Source of the DNA: Paenibacillus endoradicis
GTDB taxonomy: Bacteria > Bacillota > Bacilli > Paenibacillales > Paenibacillaceae
Direction: 5' to 3'
Assembly: GCF_024721975.1 (NCBI RefSeq)
Contig: NZ_JANQBB010000002.1
Location: 558,001 to 622,000 of the forward strand
DNA: 64,000 nucleotides
Numbering within the stretch: position 1 is the first letter of the stretch; each line of letters starts with the position of its first letter. The notes under the pieces were generated by a model. It worked only from the letters and a program-made list of their open reading frames with translations, had not been told where the DNA came from and did not search any database. The translations under genes were made by a program, and so were the position numbers. Positions 17,352 through 26,463 of this stretch are shown in pieces.

Positions 17352-19628
17352 ATGAATTTAGCCGCCAAGTTGATGCAAAAATTTGAAGACCACGTTACCC
17401 CACATAATCTGAAAGGCTATCGGGACAAAGTAGAGCTCATTAGGAAACGGAATTTGGAAGCATGGGACGAAAAGCAACTGCAAGCAGAATCTCTCCGGCT
17501 GAAAAAGGAAGCACAATCGGGTACGCCTTTGGACGAGCTCCTTCTCGATGCTTATGCGCTAGTCTGCGAGACAGCGAAGAGAACGCTAGGTTTACAGCCT
17601 TACGATGTCCAGATTATAGCTGCCATCGCTTTGCATGAGGTTTTTTTGATCGAGCAGCATACAGGCGAAGGAAAAACGCTCTCTGCTGTTATGCCTGCTT
17701 ATCTAAATGCGCTAACCGGAAAAGGCGTTCATGTGTTGACTTTTAACGATTATTTGGCAAATCGAGATGCTGAGTGGATGGGACCGATCTATCGTTTCCT
17801 CGGGTTAACGGTAAACTCGGTTCAAGCGGGCATGAGCTTGGCAGAGAAACGGGAAGCATATGCCGCGGATATAACCTATGTTACGGCCAAAGAGGCGGGA
17901 TTCGATTATTTGCGCGATACGATCGCATTAAACGAAGCCGATACCGTGCTTCGTCCTTTCCACTACGTTATTGTTGACGAAGCAGATTCACTGCTAATCG
18001 ACGAGGCGCGGGTGCCGCTAGTCATCGCTGGAGAGCCGGGCTCTTCCAACAACGTCAACATTCGTTTCGCAGAAGTGGCTAGGCAGTTCAAGCAATTAGA
18101 GCATTACGACTTCGACGAGTTCAAGCGGAACGTTTATTTAAATGAAGTGGGCTCTGCGAAAGCGGAATCGCTGCTGGGATGCGGTAATTTGTATGAAAGC
18201 CATAATAGTCATTTGTTAATGTCGTTAAACTGCGCGCTGCATGCGGAATCGTTATTAAAAAAAGATGTCGATTACATCGTCCGGGACGGTAAAATCGAGC
18301 TAATTGACGAATATACCGGCCGCGTGGCGGAGAACAGGCATTTGCCGGAAGGACTACAAGCCGCGCTTGCGGCCAAAGAAGGAGTGCAGTCGAAAACCGG
18401 CGGGGAAATTCTCGGTACGATCACCCTTCAACACTTTCTTAGCCTATATCCTAAGATTTGCGGAATGACGGCTACCGCGCACGCTTCCGCAATGGAATTC
18501 AAAGATGGCTATGAGCTGCAGGTCGTGCAAATTCCACCGAACCGTCCAAACATACGAATCGACCATCCGCACCGGATTTATACCCATAAAGAAGCCAAAC
18601 TTAAGGCGCTTGTACAAGAAATCTCGTCCATCCATGCGACGGGACGTCCGATTCTCATTGGTACATCAAGCGTCGGAGAGTCTGACATGTTGGCGAAGGC
18701 GCTAGCAGTTGCCGACGTACCTTGTCATGTTCTGAATGCCAAAAACGACGTAAAAGAAGCCGAGATCATCGCCAAAGCGGGAGAAATCGGCGCAGTAACA
18801 GTGTCTACGAATATGGCGGGACGCGGCGTCGACATTCGGCTCGGTGGCGGAAACCCCACGCAAGCAGACGTTGTCGCTAAGCTCGGCGGCTTGTACGTGA
18901 TCGGTACGTATGTGAACGAAAGCGTGCGGATCGACGACCAACTGCGCGGGCGTTCTGGCCGCCAAGGCGATCCAGGAGCTTCCGTATTTTTCGTAAGCTT
19001 GGAGGACGAGTTGATCCTTCGGTTCGGCATCAATAAAGCAATTCGCAATCTTAGGCAGGATGAAGTTCTCGAAGAATCAGTACTTCGCAACAAAATCACG
19101 CATATTCAGCGCGTTATTATGGGCCAAAACTTTCATATCCGCCAGGAACTGAACTGTTATTCGGATATGGTGGAGGAACAGAGACGTATTCTATACAAGG
19201 AGCGGCTCAAGATTTTGAAAGGCGAAACGCCGATGAGCCCTTCTGAGCAGCGGGTACGGCTTTTTTATATCGACAAGTTCTGGGCTGACCATCTGGCATA
19301 CGCTTCTTACATTCGTGAAGGCATCCATTTGGAGAGCCTTGCTAACCGCAATCCGATTGACGAATTTCATATGCAAATCATCCAAGAATACGAGCATATT
19401 TCGGCTAAAATAAATATAGAGTCGACGAATATGCTCGTAAAACTAGGAGGTTCGAATGATCCTGCGTTGTGGGAAAAGTTCGGGCTGAAGAGCCCTACTT
19501 CCACTAGGACTTATATTATCAACGATCAATACATTCAGAGGAAAGCCGGCTATTGGTCCCCAGAGACGATAGTTGCTTATTGGATTCGCAAGATTTTGAG
19601 GAGGTCATTCGGGTGGAAAAAATTTTGA
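17352..19628 (+). CDS. secA2: accessory Sec translocase ATPase SecA2
   Basis: 758 residues from the ATG at 17352, with GAGGAGGA about 11 nt upstream; the ATG at 17310 lacks a site. It has all SecA motor motifs: HTGEGKTLSA (Walker A), DEADSLLIDEAR (motif II), NMAGRGVDIRLGGG, QLRGRSGRQGDPG. A preprotein-crosslinking region and a shortened C-terminus follow. The zinc-binding SEC-C tail of housekeeping SecA is absent and the length suits accessory SecA2 proteins of Bacilli. In B. anthracis SecA2 exports SLH S-layer proteins, so SLH or surface proteins are plausible clients. Its GC content is higher than its neighbours. A small frameshifted gene overlaps its 3' end. Confidence 0.88.
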   Translation: MNLAAKLMQKFEDHVTPHNLKGYRDKVELIRKRNLEAWDEKQLQAESLRLKKEAQSGTPLDELLLDAYALVCETAKRTLGLQPYDVQIIAAIALHEVFLIEQHTGEGKTLSAVMPAYLNALTGKGVHVLTFNDYLANRDAEWMGPIYRFLGLTVNSVQAGMSLAEKREAYAADITYVTAKEAGFDYLRDTIALNEADTVLRPFHYVIVDEADSLLIDEARVPLVIAGEPGSSNNVNIRFAEVARQFKQLEHYDFDEFKRNVYLNEVGSAKAESLLGCGNLYESHNSHLLMSLNCALHAESLLKKDVDYIVRDGKIELIDEYTGRVAENRHLPEGLQAALAAKEGVQSKTGGEILGTITLQHFLSLYPKICGMTATAHASAMEFKDGYELQVVQIPPNRPNIRIDHPHRIYTHKEAKLKALVQEISSIHATGRPILIGTSSVGESDMLAKALAVADVPCHVLNAKNDVKEAEIIAKAGEIGAVTVSTNMAGRGVDIRLGGGNPTQADVVAKLGGLYVIGTYVNESVRIDDQLRGRSGRQGDPGASVFFVSLEDELILRFGINKAIRNLRQDEVLEESVLRNKITHIQRVIMGQNFHIRQELNCYSDMVEEQRRILYKERLKILKGETPMSPSEQRVRLFYIDKFWADHLAYASYIREGIHLESLANRNPIDEFHMQIIQEYEHISAKINIESTNMLVKLGGSNDPALWEKFGLKSPTSTRTYIINDQYIQRKAGYWSPETIVAYWIRKILRRSFGWKKF

Positions 19629-19748
19629 TGCAGCGTAGCATTTTTCTAGAATGATCGCGTTGTCGCCCATTTGTTGCACGAAATAACTGCTGATCCGAAC
19701 TATTCCCAGAAGATTTGGTTTGAACAGTTCTATAAGTGTTTTTTATGA
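19613..19748 (+). pseudogene. small gene coupled to secA2, frameshifted
   Basis: A GTG at 19613 has GAGGAGGT 7 nt upstream and overlaps the end of secA2. The frame reads MEKILMQRSIFLE and stops; the next frame continues with DRVVAHLLHEITADPNYSQK then IWFEQFYKCFL and stops at 19748. A one-base indel near 19650 would join them into about 45 residues. Codon use and the ribosome binding site look real. I do not recognise the family; it may be the start of a longer lost gene cotranscribed with secA2. Confidence 0.5.
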
Positions 19749-19784
19749 TCGTTTGTTAACTACGTATTCATTTCAGAGCATAAA

Positions 19785-19824
19785 AATACATCGCCTGGGC
19801 ATGTAAACCTCATGGCGATGTATT
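19785..19824 (+). terminator. terminator after the secA2 unit
   Basis: AATACATCGCC (19785-19795) pairs with GGCGATGTATT (19814-19824), followed by AAAACTTT. Stem 11 bp, loop 18 nt. Confidence 0.7.
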
Positions 19825-19862
19825 AAAACTTTAAGTACTATTAAGTTTCTTTCCGCTCCTCC

Positions 19863-19915
19863 TAATCACCCACCTCAACTGGATTTTCGCTATTACTGCT
19901 CCAATCACTCCAGCT
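19863..19915 (-). pseudogene. sulfurtransferase C-terminal relic
   Basis: About 50 bp closely match the 3' end of the intact sulfurtransferase gene (22430-22480), which encodes SWSDWSSNSDNPVAVGDE. Shared blocks include ACTCCAATCACTCCAGCT-like sequence, CTATTACT and CAACTGG. Nothing of the catalytic region remains. A weaker 23-bp echo lies at about 20391-20413. These are remains of extra copies. Confidence 0.6.
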
Positions 19916-20506
19916 GTCGGATTGGCATGCTAAAAACTCGAAAAGTAACACACTGAGCAACCCTGCAAAGATGCCTCAAAGACCAATTCTAGCACATAGT
20001 AGCGACTGCACCCTTCCTAAGGAGCGTGGGTTTCATTTGCGATGCCTAGCCTTACGAAAGTGCTTGGTTTAACAACTGGGGTAAACTAGAACTGGCTGTT
20101 GTTCCAATACCTATTCGTTTGGCAAAGTGGCTGACGATACCCATCTTGACGGCCAACAATCTTTTACTGTAAAATCTGCCCATAAATTAAAAGGACATGG
20201 TTCACACTTGAGTTTTTCCTATTAGTTTGCCCAACGGAGACTGTGGGAACGTTGTTGCGTTACCCATTATAGTAGTCTCCCTAACAAAACACAGAAAGGT
20301 AGATGATCGCGAACAAACTATTAAAATTTGATACATTAGACCCATATAATATATAGTACGAAAAGCAGTGAATCATTCTTTTAAAATTTTTCTGTTATTA
20401 CTCCAGTCACTCCTATAGTTGAGAGTCTTCCTTTTTCAAAGGCATCCCTGCTTCAACCAAACGTTTATTACTAATGAAGAAAAGGACAATATCATAATTC
20501 AAAAAT
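19916..20506. other. decayed intergenic region
   Basis: About 590 bp with no intact gene on either strand. It includes a 39-bp near-copy (20342-20380) of the DUF975 upstream region (17097-17135, 34 of 39 identical), and next to it a weak sulfurtransferase relic (20391-20413). The stretch 20060-20180 has short open frames that I cannot assign. The region looks like degraded coding or mobile DNA. Confidence 0.5.
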
Positions 20507-20543
20507 AGAGCCAGACATTCTCCCAAGAAGAATGGCAGACTCT
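20507..20543 (-). terminator. terminator of the collagen-like gene
   Basis: Imperfect hairpin (15-bp arms, three mismatches; outer AGAG/CTCT and inner ATTCT/AGAAT) with a 7-nt loop. On the minus strand it is followed by ATTTTTGAAT. It lies about 60 bp after the stop. Confidence 0.7.
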
Positions 20544-20603
20544 ATATCTGTTAAGATGTGTTTCTATTACCAAAGGTTCAACTGCACCTCATGCAACCTT
20601 GTA

Positions 20604-22058
20604 TTAGGATAGCCGATGAATCGACCATACTATATCCGTACTGAAACCAAGGGTTAGATTGTCAGCTTCGTAATATAATCCAACTTGTTCACCTGCTTGC
20701 AGTGCTACATCACCGGAAAGCGTCACCGTCGCACTACTTAGTATGGTCCTCATACTCAAAATTAACGCCATATTGACGTCTAGGATAGGCATATAACCTT
20801 TTATTAAATCAGTGTCACTATTCTTCTTTACGGTGAACATTGGATCAACGTCACCTCCTAAACTTATACTAACTGGAGCGTTAGTCTTATAGTTAACCGT
20901 TGCATGTATGGCATACTTGCCAGTGGCCGGTACCGTAAAAATCCCTGTAACAGGATCAAATTCAGGGCTTGCGTAATAAGGGGACGTATCACTCCAATTC
21001 GTAAATTGCGTGCTACTAGCGATTGAAGATGTCGTACCCGAAGCAGAAAATCCTTCAGTGGTAAAAGAAGTCCCCGCTGGGCCCTGTGCTCCGGCTGGCC
21101 CTGGATCTCCTTTATCGCCTTTACTTCCTTGTGCTCCTGCTGCTCCCGGATCTCCTTTATCGCCTTTACTTCCTTGCGGTCCTGCTGCTCCCGGATCTCC
21201 CTTATCGCCTTTACTTCCTTGCGGTCCTGCTGCTCCCGGATCTCCTTTATCGCCTTTACTTCCTTGCGGTCCTGCTGCTCCCGGATCTCCTTTATCACCT
21301 TTACTTCCTTGCGGTCCTGTTGCTCCCGGATCTCCTTTATCGCCTTTACTTCCTTGCGCTCCTGCTGCTCCCGGATCTCCTTTATCGCCTTTACTTCCTT
21401 GCGGTCCTGCTGCTCCCGGATCTCCCTTTGGACCTTGTGATCCTGAATATCCCGGATCACCTTTATCTCCTTTATCTCCTTTATCTCCCGCTGGACCTTG
21501 CTGACCTGTCTCTCCCTTTTCTCCTTTTGGCTTGTCAGTTGCCTGAGTATTAATATTGATTTCCCCATTTATACTGTCCCATTTAATTTCTAGTCCAAGA
21601 GAAGTAGCTAATGCTCGTATTGGTAAGTATAAGCTATTATTGAATGATACCGGATATATTCGATTTTGATTCGTATCCAATAATTGAACGAGTTTTCCAT
21701 CAACATAGATTGAGGTGTTGGAATTCAATACTGATACTGTTGCGCCTACTTTCATTCCATTCTCGTTGTTTGTAGAAGCTACCGATGTCTTAGAACCAGT
21801 GATAATGTAAACCGCTCGTTCCTCTTGATTCCAGCTAATCTTGAATCCAAGTAACTGAGAAGTTGCCCGAAGCGGTAAATATAATGAATTATTCAATGAA
21901 ATCGATAGAATTTCCGCTTCTGTTTTCTTGCCATCAACGTAGATTGGCGTATTTGTTATCTTACCTTGCTTACTTACTGTTTCCGCAGCTGCAGGTAAAG
22001 CAGATACGCTGAATACAATTAATACAAAAACAAGTAGTGCAAATAAGTTTTTTTTCAT
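20604..22058 (-). CDS. collagen-like surface protein with two copper-amine-oxidase-N-like domains
   Basis: 484 residues from the ATG at 22058 (AAGGGGAG upstream); the upstream in-frame extension has no ribosome binding site. Signal peptide about 1-26 (ending PAAAET). Two repeats of the copper amine oxidase N-terminal stalk type follow, with IYVDGK, NNSLYLPLRATSQLLG and NNSLYLPIRALATSLG (about 35-165). Then about 150 residues of uninterrupted Gly-X-Y collagen repeat, mostly GSKGDKGDPG units. The C-terminal 150 residues form a beta-rich domain like the C1q/TNF or BclA tip (ATGKYAIHATVNYKT). It is a trimeric exported fibre; attachment is probably through the stalk domains. No LPXTG or SLH motif is visible. 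Confidence 0.9.
   Translation of the reverse strand: MKKNLFALLVFVLIVFSVSALPAAAETVSKQGKITNTPIYVDGKKTEAEILSISLNNSLYLPLRATSQLLGFKISWNQEERAVYIITGSKTSVASTNNENGMKVGATVSVLNSNTSIYVDGKLVQLLDTNQNRIYPVSFNNSLYLPIRALATSLGLEIKWDSINGEININTQATDKPKGEKGETGQQGPAGDKGDKGDKGDPGYSGSQGPKGDPGAAGPQGSKGDKGDPGAAGAQGSKGDKGDPGATGPQGSKGDKGDPGAAGPQGSKGDKGDPGAAGPQGSKGDKGDPGAAGPQGSKGDKGDPGAAGAQGSKGDKGDPGPAGAQGPAGTSFTTEGFSASGTTSSIASSTQFTNWSDTSPYYASPEFDPVTGIFTVPATGKYAIHATVNYKTNAPVSISLGGDVDPMFTVKKNSDTDLIKGYMPILDVNMALILSMRTILSSATVTLSGDVALQAGEQVGLYYEADNLTLGFSTDIVWSIHRLS
21103..21417 (-). repeat. seven 45-bp tandem repeats in the collagen region
   Basis: Repeat starts at 21103, 21148, 21193, 21238, 21283, 21328 and 21373 show an exact 45-bp period. 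Each unit encodes 15 residues built around GSKGDKGDPGAAGPQ. Copies are near identical, so copy number is likely to vary by slippage without breaking the frame. Confidence 0.95.
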
Positions 22059-22346
22059 CACTTTAAATCTCCCCTTACTAAATTTTATCTTCACTTTGTA
22101 CATTACTCCCGCTTTGGTTATCCCACGATACAAAAACAGCCTCCAGGAATTTTATTCTATAAAATAACATAACTGAGTTTTTATTATATTTCTGTAACTC
22201 AAGTTACAAAAAATATAAATGAGAAAGAGCTAAAGAGTTAGCCTCATGATAGACAGATATGATGGAAATGCTAGGGATTAAGTGTGAAACGCAGCTATTT
22301 GACTCGAACTCACGCAAGGCTTAATGTGTTAATTACGACCATAAAA

Positions 22347-22387
22347 AATACAGAGCAACGGTGGTATTACCCGTCATGCTCTGTATT
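22347..22387 (-). terminator. terminator of the sulfurtransferase gene
   Basis: AATACAGAGCA (22347-22357) pairs with TGCTCTGTATT (22377-22387). On the minus strand the stem is followed by TTTTTATGG. It lies 35 bp after the stop. Confidence 0.85.
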
Positions 22388-22421
22388 CAGAATTTACATA
22401 CTACTATTTAGCTTACGCCTA

Positions 22422-23285
22422 TTACTCGTCCCCCACCGCAACTGGGTTGTCGCTATTACTACTCCAATCACTCCAGCTACCAGCATAAAGCTTCACATTG
22501 TTATATCCCGCTTCTTGCAAAGCGAAGTAATTCGGTGTAGCCGTTACGCCTGATCCGCAGTAGACGATCACTTCATCATTCTTATCTATGGCTGCAAAAC
22601 GTTCCGCTTGTTCTTCAGCATTTTTCCACGATCCGTCAGCATTTTTACCTTCTTGCCAGAAATAATTGACCGCAGAGGGTACATGTCCTGCTACTTTATC
22701 GAGGGGCTCAACCTCACCACGATATCTCGCACCATCACGCGAATCTATAATTACTGTCCCAGCAGCACCAATTTTACTATGAACATATTGTTGATCTACA
22801 AGTATGCTTTCATTTAATTCTACAGGCAGATGGAAACCTTCTAATCGATCTGGAATGTCTGTGCTAACTGCTTGTCCAGCTTCTTTCCAAGACTTGAACC
22901 CACCTTCTAGCACATATACTTCTCCGTCAAAACCGATCCATTGCAATAACCAACGAAGACGTGAAGCCATCGCACCACCTTGATCATCATAAGCCACAAC
23001 TATTGAATCAGTTGCAATACCAATTGAGCCAAAGAATTGTGCTACCGCTTGTGGGTCGGGTAGTGGATGTCTACCACCTTCTCCATCTGGACGCTTCCCA
23101 CTTGATAGATCATGGCTTAGATTAGCATAGTGCGCTTGAGGAATATGACCTTCACGATAAGCGATCTCACCTGCATCTTCATCCGAAAGATCATATCTAA
23201 CATCTACAATAACAAGCTTTGTATCACCCGCAGCTTGAGCTTCTAACAGCTGTTGTAACCTTTGCTGCCTAATAAAATATGACAT
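22422..23285 (-). CDS. sseA: 3-mercaptopyruvate/thiosulfate sulfurtransferase
   Basis: 287 residues with two rhodanese domains. The N-terminal one is inactive (about 10-130; DDQGGAMASRLRW). The C-terminal one carries active-site Cys243 in the loop CGSGVTA, the sequence typical of 3-mercaptopyruvate sulfurtransferases (SseA) rather than thiosulfate rhodaneses (CRKGVT). It transfers sulfane sulfur from mercaptopyruvate to cyanide or thiols in the cytosol. AGGAGG lies about 6 nt upstream. Fragments of related copies occur at 3748-3820 and 19863-19915, so this gene family was duplicated and lost nearby. Confidence 0.92.
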   Translation of the reverse strand: MSYFIRQQRLQQLLEAQAAGDTKLVIVDVRYDLSDEDAGEIAYREGHIPQAHYANLSHDLSSGKRPDGEGGRHPLPDPQAVAQFFGSIGIATDSIVVAYDDQGGAMASRLRWLLQWIGFDGEVYVLEGGFKSWKEAGQAVSTDIPDRLEGFHLPVELNESILVDQQYVHSKIGAAGTVIIDSRDGARYRGEVEPLDKVAGHVPSAVNYFWQEGKNADGSWKNAEEQAERFAAIDKNDEVIVYCGSGVTATPNYFALQEAGYNNVKLYAGSWSDWSSNSDNPVAVGDE

Positions 23286-23458
23286 AATGCTCCTCCTAAA
23301 ACTTTTGTTGAACTACTAAAATGCTTACTGTAAACAAAAAGTTACTTCTGAATCATACTTGAAACTAATAGCTTTATGCATTTAGTTTACTCCATTAATT
23401 AATGGTGTACTAGCTTTTATATTGTATGTATTCACCAGAACAATCATGATTAATCTTT

Positions 23459-24256
23459 TCATTCTTCTTTAATTTGTATAAGATAATTATTATCTAATTC
23501 CCATCTTGAAATAGGCTGGTTTATTTCAAATTGAACAACAAAGTTATTTTGAATATCATCATAGCGAACGAAAAATGCATCTAGCAAATCGTTAAATTCT
23601 ATTACTCCAATCTGCTGATCATTCAACGTATAAAGAGATGTATAAGTAGGACTACCAACGGAAGCTACAATCTCATTGCTTCCATCTCCATTCACGTCAA
23701 ATTCCTTAGTATATGCGCTAATAGTGAGTCCAGTCGGCTTTTCCTTTGTAATATCGAGATATAACGTATGAGGGGCATTAGCCCCTAATGATCCACTCAC
23801 CTTAATCCATGAGCTAGATAGCGCTTCCACAACAGTATATTGAAAATCTCTATTGTTAGCTTTCCCATATCCTATTGGACCTAGATCATAGCTTTGATGC
23901 TCATGTTCAAGATAAGCATATAGTTGTAATTGTTCGCCCAATGAGTATATTACGATAACGGTATCCTCAATTGGTTGCTTAATTATTGGGTTAATCTCTT
24001 CTGTTAAGTATATTATTGGAAGCTCTGTGGCATTTATATTTTTCGAATATATTATTGGAATCGCTTCGGACGTCACATCAGAATCTGCTATTGAATCATT
24101 AATAAGTGCTTTTTCTAATTCTATTAGATTTCTCGATTCTTCGACTACTAACTCTGCCGGTTGTGTGTTTATAAATTTTTCATTTCTCGCCATATTACAA
24201 CCTACTAGTAACATGAAAAATGCAATAAAAAGTATACAGGCACTACGCTTTAACAA
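23459..24256 (-). CDS. lipoprotein, paralogue of the upstream lipoprotein
   Basis: 265 residues from a TTG at 24256, with GGAGGT 7 nt upstream; the longer frame to 24403 lacks such a site. The lipobox LLVGC near residue 20 predicts a lipid anchor. The mature part shares VIVIYSLGE, YDLGPIGYG, SWIKVSGSLGANAPH, KEFDVNGDG and NQPISRWEL with the product of 24476-25270. The DVNGDGSNEIV stretch looks like an FG-GAP/VCBS calcium loop. Function unknown; it may be an extracytoplasmic sensor or spore/envelope lipoprotein. Together with its neighbour it is a tandem duplication. Confidence 0.82.
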   Translation of the reverse strand: MLKRSACILFIAFFMLLVGCNMARNEKFINTQPAELVVEESRNLIELEKALINDSIADSDVTSEAIPIIYSKNINATELPIIYLTEEINPIIKQPIEDTVIVIYSLGEQLQLYAYLEHEHQSYDLGPIGYGKANNRDFQYTVVEALSSSWIKVSGSLGANAPHTLYLDITKEKPTGLTISAYTKEFDVNGDGSNEIVASVGSPTYTSLYTLNDQQIGVIEFNDLLDAFFVRYDDIQNNFVVQFEINQPISRWELDNNYLIQIKEE

Positions 24257-24404
24257 TATACTTACCTCCACAATAAGCATTTTAAATTTTGAAATTACAA
24301 AACACAAGGTATCACCACTAACAACACAATTATAGTATTTATTTACAATTATGTTAACATCATTAAGTATATCTCTCAATATCTTTATTAAGTGAATAAA
24401 CAAT

Positions 24405-24439
24405 AAGAAGAGGCTATCTCAGTGAGACAGCCTCTTCTT
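24405..24439 (-). terminator. terminator between the two lipoprotein genes
   Basis: AAGAAGAGGCTATCTCA (24405-24421) pairs with TGAGACAGCCTCTTCTT (24423-24439) with one wobble. On the minus strand it is followed by ATTGTTTATT. The two paralogues are therefore probably separate transcripts. Confidence 0.82.
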
Positions 24440-24475
24440 GGAACCCGTTTTCTAATTATAATAATCGCTTCATGA

Positions 24476-25270
24476 TTATTCTTCTACTTGTTTTAGGAAG
24501 TCTTTTTCTAATTTCCATCTTGTAGTAGGCTGATCTATTTCAAATTGAACATTGAAATAATCTTTTACATCGTCATAGTAAACGACAATAGCATTTAGTA
24601 ATTCATTCAAATCTATAGCTACAATCTGTTGCTCTTCCATTGTATATACAGTGGTATAAGGAGCTGTACCAACAAAAGTAACAATTTCTTTAATCCCATC
24701 ACCATCTACATCAAATTCCCGAGCATGTGCACTAATGACAATTGCAGTAGGCCTGTCCTTATTAAAATCAATATATAATATATGAGGTGCATTAGCTCCT
24801 AAAGCTCCACTTACTTTAATCCACGATTGTGATAATGCTTCCACCGTAGCATATTCATAATTTACATTATTGGTAGTTCCGTAACCAATAGGACCCAAAT
24901 CATAAGTTTTATTATTGTATTCAACATATGCGTATAATTGTTGGTCCTCTTCCCCCAACGAATATATAACAATGACTGCATCCCCAATCCGTTGTTTAAT
25001 GACTGTTAGCATCTCTTCATCTACATCTATTAGCGGAAGTTCTATAGGTACAATACGATCTGAGTTTGTGACTGGAATATTATCGTAAATCACTGGCGAA
25101 TCCACTATTGAATCCAGATCAGTAGATTCTTTCAGTAATGGTGCTTCAGTATGTTCTACAATTTGCTGTGTAGGATGTGGATTAACACTCTCATCATTAA
25201 CTTCTACATTACAACCACCTAATAACAAACATAATGCAATACTGAGTGAGTATCTTTTGATAATTAACAA
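24476..25270 (-). CDS. lipoprotein with VCBS-like loop
   Basis: 264 residues, TTG start with GGGGAAGAG upstream. The lipobox LLGGC at about residue 20 gives a diacylglyceryl anchor. An acidic linker (about 25-90) leads to a globular C-terminal domain with DAVIVIYSLGEEDQQL, YDLGPIGYG, KVSGALGANAPH, EFDVDGDGIKEIV and DQPTTRWKLE. It is about half identical in its conserved blocks to the product of the next gene downstream. No enzyme motif is seen. The function is unknown. Confidence 0.83.
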   Translation of the reverse strand: MLIIKRYSLSIALCLLLGGCNVEVNDESVNPHPTQQIVEHTEAPLLKESTDLDSIVDSPVIYDNIPVTNSDRIVPIELPLIDVDEEMLTVIKQRIGDAVIVIYSLGEEDQQLYAYVEYNNKTYDLGPIGYGTTNNVNYEYATVEALSQSWIKVSGALGANAPHILYIDFNKDRPTAIVISAHAREFDVDGDGIKEIVTFVGTAPYTTVYTMEEQQIVAIDLNELLNAIVVYYDDVKDYFNVQFEIDQPTTRWKLEKDFLKQVEE

Positions 25271-25367
25271 TTAACTCTTCCCCTTTATTAAATGCATCTT
25301 GTTAGCTTATTAATAACAAGCTCATTATAAAATTATCAACTCCAATATATAGTAATTATAAAATATA

Positions 25368-25438
25368 AAAACGCCGATTAGCTACTAAGCAGTAAGATTT
25401 TATGATCTCACTGGCTTTTATTTGCTAATTGACGTTTA
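25368..25438 (-). terminator. weak terminator after methionine aminopeptidase
   Basis: An outer stem AAAACGCCGATTAGC / GCTAATTGACGTTT with a long loop that can fold further (AGTGAGATC-like arm). On the minus strand it ends in TTTTATATTTT. The mismatches make it moderate only. Confidence 0.5.
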
Positions 25439-25471
25439 GTTTGAGACCCATTGATACTAGATTCAATTACA

Positions 25472-26248
25472 TTACGTTTTACGTTTTGTGCTACTTAACT
25501 TTGTTAATATTTTAGGCCCAGCTTTCGTAATCGCGATCGTATGCTCAAACTGTGCGGTTAGCGCATGATCGACCGTTCTTGCTGTCCAGCCATCATGTGC
25601 AATATAAATTTGTGAAGATCCTGTAGATAATATAGGCTCGATCGTAATAACCATACCCTCTTCAAGCTTAATTCCAGATGCTCTAGTTCGTACATGATGA
25701 ACATGTGGAGGCTCATGTAACTCCTTACCAATACCATGCCCAATAAATGAAGCAATGACTTGAAACCCATCTCTTTCTGCTCGTTGCTCTATTGCAGAAC
25801 CAATATCTGAAATATCATTACCAACGACCGCTTGAGCAAGACCAGCACGAAAAGCTGCCTTTGACGCTTTTACTAACTTTCGAACTTGAGGTGAAACTTC
25901 CCCAATCATATATGTCCATGCAGAATCTGCCTTCCAACCTTTATAATCAGCAACGATATCAACAGTAATAATATCACCCTTTTTGAGCTTATACGAATTT
26001 GGAAATCCATGACATGCTACTTCATTTACTGACGTGCAACTTGCAAATGGGTAACCTTTATGACCCTTTTGTGCAGGATATGCGCCATGTTCAACCATAT
26101 ACCAATCGACGAATCGATCAATTGCCTCTGTTGTAACTCCAGGGACACATTTATCAACCAATGCTTTATGACACCCTGCAACGATTTTACCTGCTCTTGC
26201 AATACGTCTAATCTCCGCCTCCGTCTTCGGAACAATCGACTGCATCAT
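25472..26248 (-). CDS. map: type I methionine aminopeptidase
   Basis: 258 residues from the ATG at 26248 (AGGAGGG 5 nt upstream; the adjacent ATG at 26245 is equally possible). It removes N-terminal methionine from nascent proteins. All metal ligands of the pita-bread fold are seen: the two Asp in ITVDIVADYKGWKADSAW, His in IGHGIG, Glu in TIEPIL and Glu in AQFEHTIAI, plus the substrate His in NEVACHGFP. The lack of a ribosomal-operon context suggests a second, non-housekeeping copy, as Bacillus has both map and mapB. Monocistronic. Confidence 0.93.
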   Translation of the reverse strand: MMQSIVPKTEAEIRRIARAGKIVAGCHKALVDKCVPGVTTEAIDRFVDWYMVEHGAYPAQKGHKGYPFASCTSVNEVACHGFPNSYKLKKGDIITVDIVADYKGWKADSAWTYMIGEVSPQVRKLVKASKAAFRAGLAQAVVGNDISDIGSAIEQRAERDGFQVIASFIGHGIGKELHEPPHVHHVRTRASGIKLEEGMVITIEPILSTGSSQIYIAHDGWTARTVDHALTAQFEHTIAITKAGPKILTKLSSTKRKT

Positions 26249-26463
26249 TAACACCCTCCTAAAACTTTTTAGATGAAAAGTTAATTCGTAAGCATGATCT
26301 AAAAATTTCATAATGAAAAGTTTGTTCGCTCTTCCTAACTTAATAAACACCCATCAGATCAACCGCACTACTTCTGCAGATAAAAGTATTTTTTAATCTA
26401 TTGTCTGAATAACCACTCTTCTTTACTGCTAAATATTGTCCCACATACCCCCAACACCTCTGA

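Noticed and set aside
21010..21553. Several long plus-strand frames opposite the collagen-like gene
   Set aside because: Low-complexity shadows of the 45-bp repeat, with no ribosome binding sites.
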